Assembly (NCBI RefSeq): GCF_004341625.1
Contig: NZ_SLZG01000006.1
Location: 62,001 to 126,000 of the forward strand
Source of the DNA: Rhizobium sp. BK376
GTDB taxonomy: Bacteria; Pseudomonadota; Alphaproteobacteria; Rhizobiales; Rhizobiaceae
DNA length: 64,000 nucleotides
Reading direction: 5' to 3'
The position numbers were made by a program, and so were the translations under genes. Under the pieces are notes generated by a model. That model did not search any database. It was not told the origin of the DNA and saw only the letters and a program-made list of their open reading frames with translations. This document shows positions 62,990 to 64,000 of the stretch, in pieces. Within the stretch, counting starts at the first letter, position 1; the number at the start of each line of letters is the position of its first letter.

Positions 62990-63661
62990 TCAGAGCCCTC
63001 TCCAGGCGGCATGCGCCCTGAGCCGGTTTTCAAATCGGGTGCCGAGCTTGGCAAGAAGCTTCGCGCAGACATAGTAGAGCAAGCCAACGGCGGTCCACAC
63101 GATGAAGGGCTTCAGCGTGCGCATGTTGAGGATGTTGCCGATCTTCGTCAGATCGACAACGCCGATGACAGATATCAGCGAGGTGACCTGCAACTGGTTG
63201 ACCATGAGCGCCGTCAACGGCCCGATGGCAAAGGCCATAGCCTGCGGCGCTACGACATGGCGCAGCACCTGCCATCGGGTAAGGCCGAAGACACGTGCGG
63301 CCTCGATCTGGTCGCGGCCGATCGATTCGATAGCCGAGACCGCGATGACATAGACGAAGGCGGCAGTATTGGCCGAAAGCGTGATCGTAGCAGCCGTCGC
63401 CGGCGTGACGCGGATATGAAGAAGGCCGGGAAGCCCGAAAAAGACGAGAAAGAGCTGCACCAGCACCGGCGAATTCTTCAAAAGCTCGGTCAGGAAGCCG
63501 ATGACCGCAGTCAATATCGGAATGCGATAGAAGCGGCAGACAGCGAAGATGGTGCCGATGAGAAGCCCGATCGCCGACGTGACAAGGAACAGACCGACGC
63601 TGACGCCAAGCCCCTGCAACAGCAGCCAGATATCATAAGGCGTGAAATCCGAGAAGCGCAT
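62990..63661 (-). CDS. Amino-acid ABC transporter permease
   Basis: A 223-residue permease of the HisMQ type with about five membrane helices: LLLQGLGVSVGLFLVTSAIG near the N terminus and the coupling motif RVFGLTRWQVLRHVVAPQAM. Its ATG shares one base with the stop of the upstream permease, so the genes are translationally coupled. Confidence 0.88.
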   Translation of the reverse strand: MRFSDFTPYDIWLLLQGLGVSVGLFLVTSAIGLLIGTIFAVCRFYRIPILTAVIGFLTELLKNSPVLVQLFLVFFGLPGLLHIRVTPATAATITLSANTAAFVYVIAVSAIESIGRDQIEAARVFGLTRWQVLRHVVAPQAMAFAIGPLTALMVNQLQVTSLISVIGVVDLTKIGNILNMRTLKPFIVWTAVGLLYYVCAKLLAKLGTRFENRLRAHAAWRGL

Positions 63662-64000
63662 CAGTCCACCGCCTCCATCATGTCGCGGTTGAGACGGCGG
63701 TGAAGCAGCGCAATGCCGAGCGAGACGAGATAGGTCAGCGCGGCGTAGGCGACCAGAAGCACGACATAAACCTCAAAGGGCCGATAGGTTTGCGAGACCA
63801 CAATCTGCGCCGAGCCCGTCAACTCGTTCAGCGTAATGGTCGAGAGGATCGAGGAAGTCAGGATCATGTTGATCAGCACCGAGCCGAGCGGCCGGATCGA
63901 CGTACGCAGCGCGATCGGCAGCACGATCTTCGTGAAGATGATCCGCCGCGAAAGACCGCTCACCTCGGCAGCTTCGATAATGCCTTGGTCTATTGCGAGA
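63661..64000 (-). CDS. Amino-acid ABC transporter permease, partial (runs off the window)
   Basis: The visible C-terminal part has the HisMQ coupling motif GIIEAAEVSGLSRRIIFTKI followed by VLPIALRTSIRPLGS, and one or two membrane helices. The frame is still open at the window end, so the N terminus is missing. It is the second permease of the amino-acid importer. Confidence 0.8.
   Translation of the reverse strand, partial: LAIDQGIIEAAEVSGLSRRIIFTKIVLPIALRTSIRPLGSVLINMILTSSILSTITLNELTGSAQIVVSQTYRPFEVYVVLLVAYAALTYLVSLGIALLHRRLNRDMMEAVD

Noticed and set aside
1..64000. tRNA, rRNA, CRISPR arrays, insertion sequences or phage genes
   Set aside because: I scanned for repeats, transposase-like frames and structured RNA genes and saw none that could be supported.

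Overview
The window is GC-rich DNA of an alphaproteobacterium, most probably Rhizobiaceae (Rhizobium/Agrobacterium type). This is inferred from gene families: a coxMNOP-type alternative oxidase preceded by a cytochrome c, a fructose-type (Frc-like) sugar ABC transporter with a single-domain ATPase, and many solute-binding-protein transporters beside LacI, SorC and RpiR regulators. No rRNA, tRNA, CRISPR, phage or insertion sequence was seen. The density of catabolic and uptake genes suggests an accessory or secondary replicon, which is inference only.

Layout. 1-3.9 kb: a truncated hypothetical gene, then a compact dlt-like cassette (adenylation enzyme, MBOAT-like membrane protein, carrier protein). 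4.0-12.6 kb: an ArsR-type regulator with a C-terminal sensor-like domain, a GH51 arabinofuranosidase and a complete Opp/Dpp-type ABC importer; together they look like an arabino-oligosaccharide uptake and cleavage unit. 12.8-18.8 kb: ion and stress genes (Ca2+/H+ exchanger, small K+ channel, ClC-CBS channel, MarR regulator with a perfect palindrome, cupredoxin, DUF4142 protein, ECF sigma factor). 19.2-22.5 kb: a VOC protein and glycogen phosphorylase. 23.0-28.8 kb: an RpiR regulator, an Fbp-type ABC importer and two membrane proteins. 29.3-31.8 kb: phnC followed by a deletion scar joining a 3'-truncated phnD to a 5'-truncated, frameshifted MFS gene. 32.0-37.0 kb: cytochrome c plus coxMNOP-like genes and a subunit IV-like gene.

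37.0-49.9 kb is the most interesting part: a large sugar locus controlled by a SorC-family regulator that appears to use a CTG start codon and has a 15-bp palindrome just upstream. One arm (minus strand) carries a ProC-like reductase and a PfkB kinase. The other (plus strand) carries a LacD/YihT-type aldolase, a ROK kinase fused to a second P-loop kinase-like domain, a sugar ABC importer, a Gfo/Idh/MocA dehydrogenase, a TIM-barrel isomerase, an alpha/beta hydrolase, a pentulose-phosphate-epimerase-like enzyme and a second ROK kinase. I cannot match this set to a characterised pathway.

50.0-64.0 kb: two hypothetical proteins, an orphan amino-acid-type binding protein, a two-gene acetolactate-synthase-like/aldehyde dehydrogenase operon, an MFS exporter with a C-terminal extension, and a LacI-linked cluster. 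That cluster has an M24-fold hydrolase lacking the usual metal ligands, a glycosylasparaginase-type Ntn hydrolase and an amino-acid ABC transporter running off the window end.
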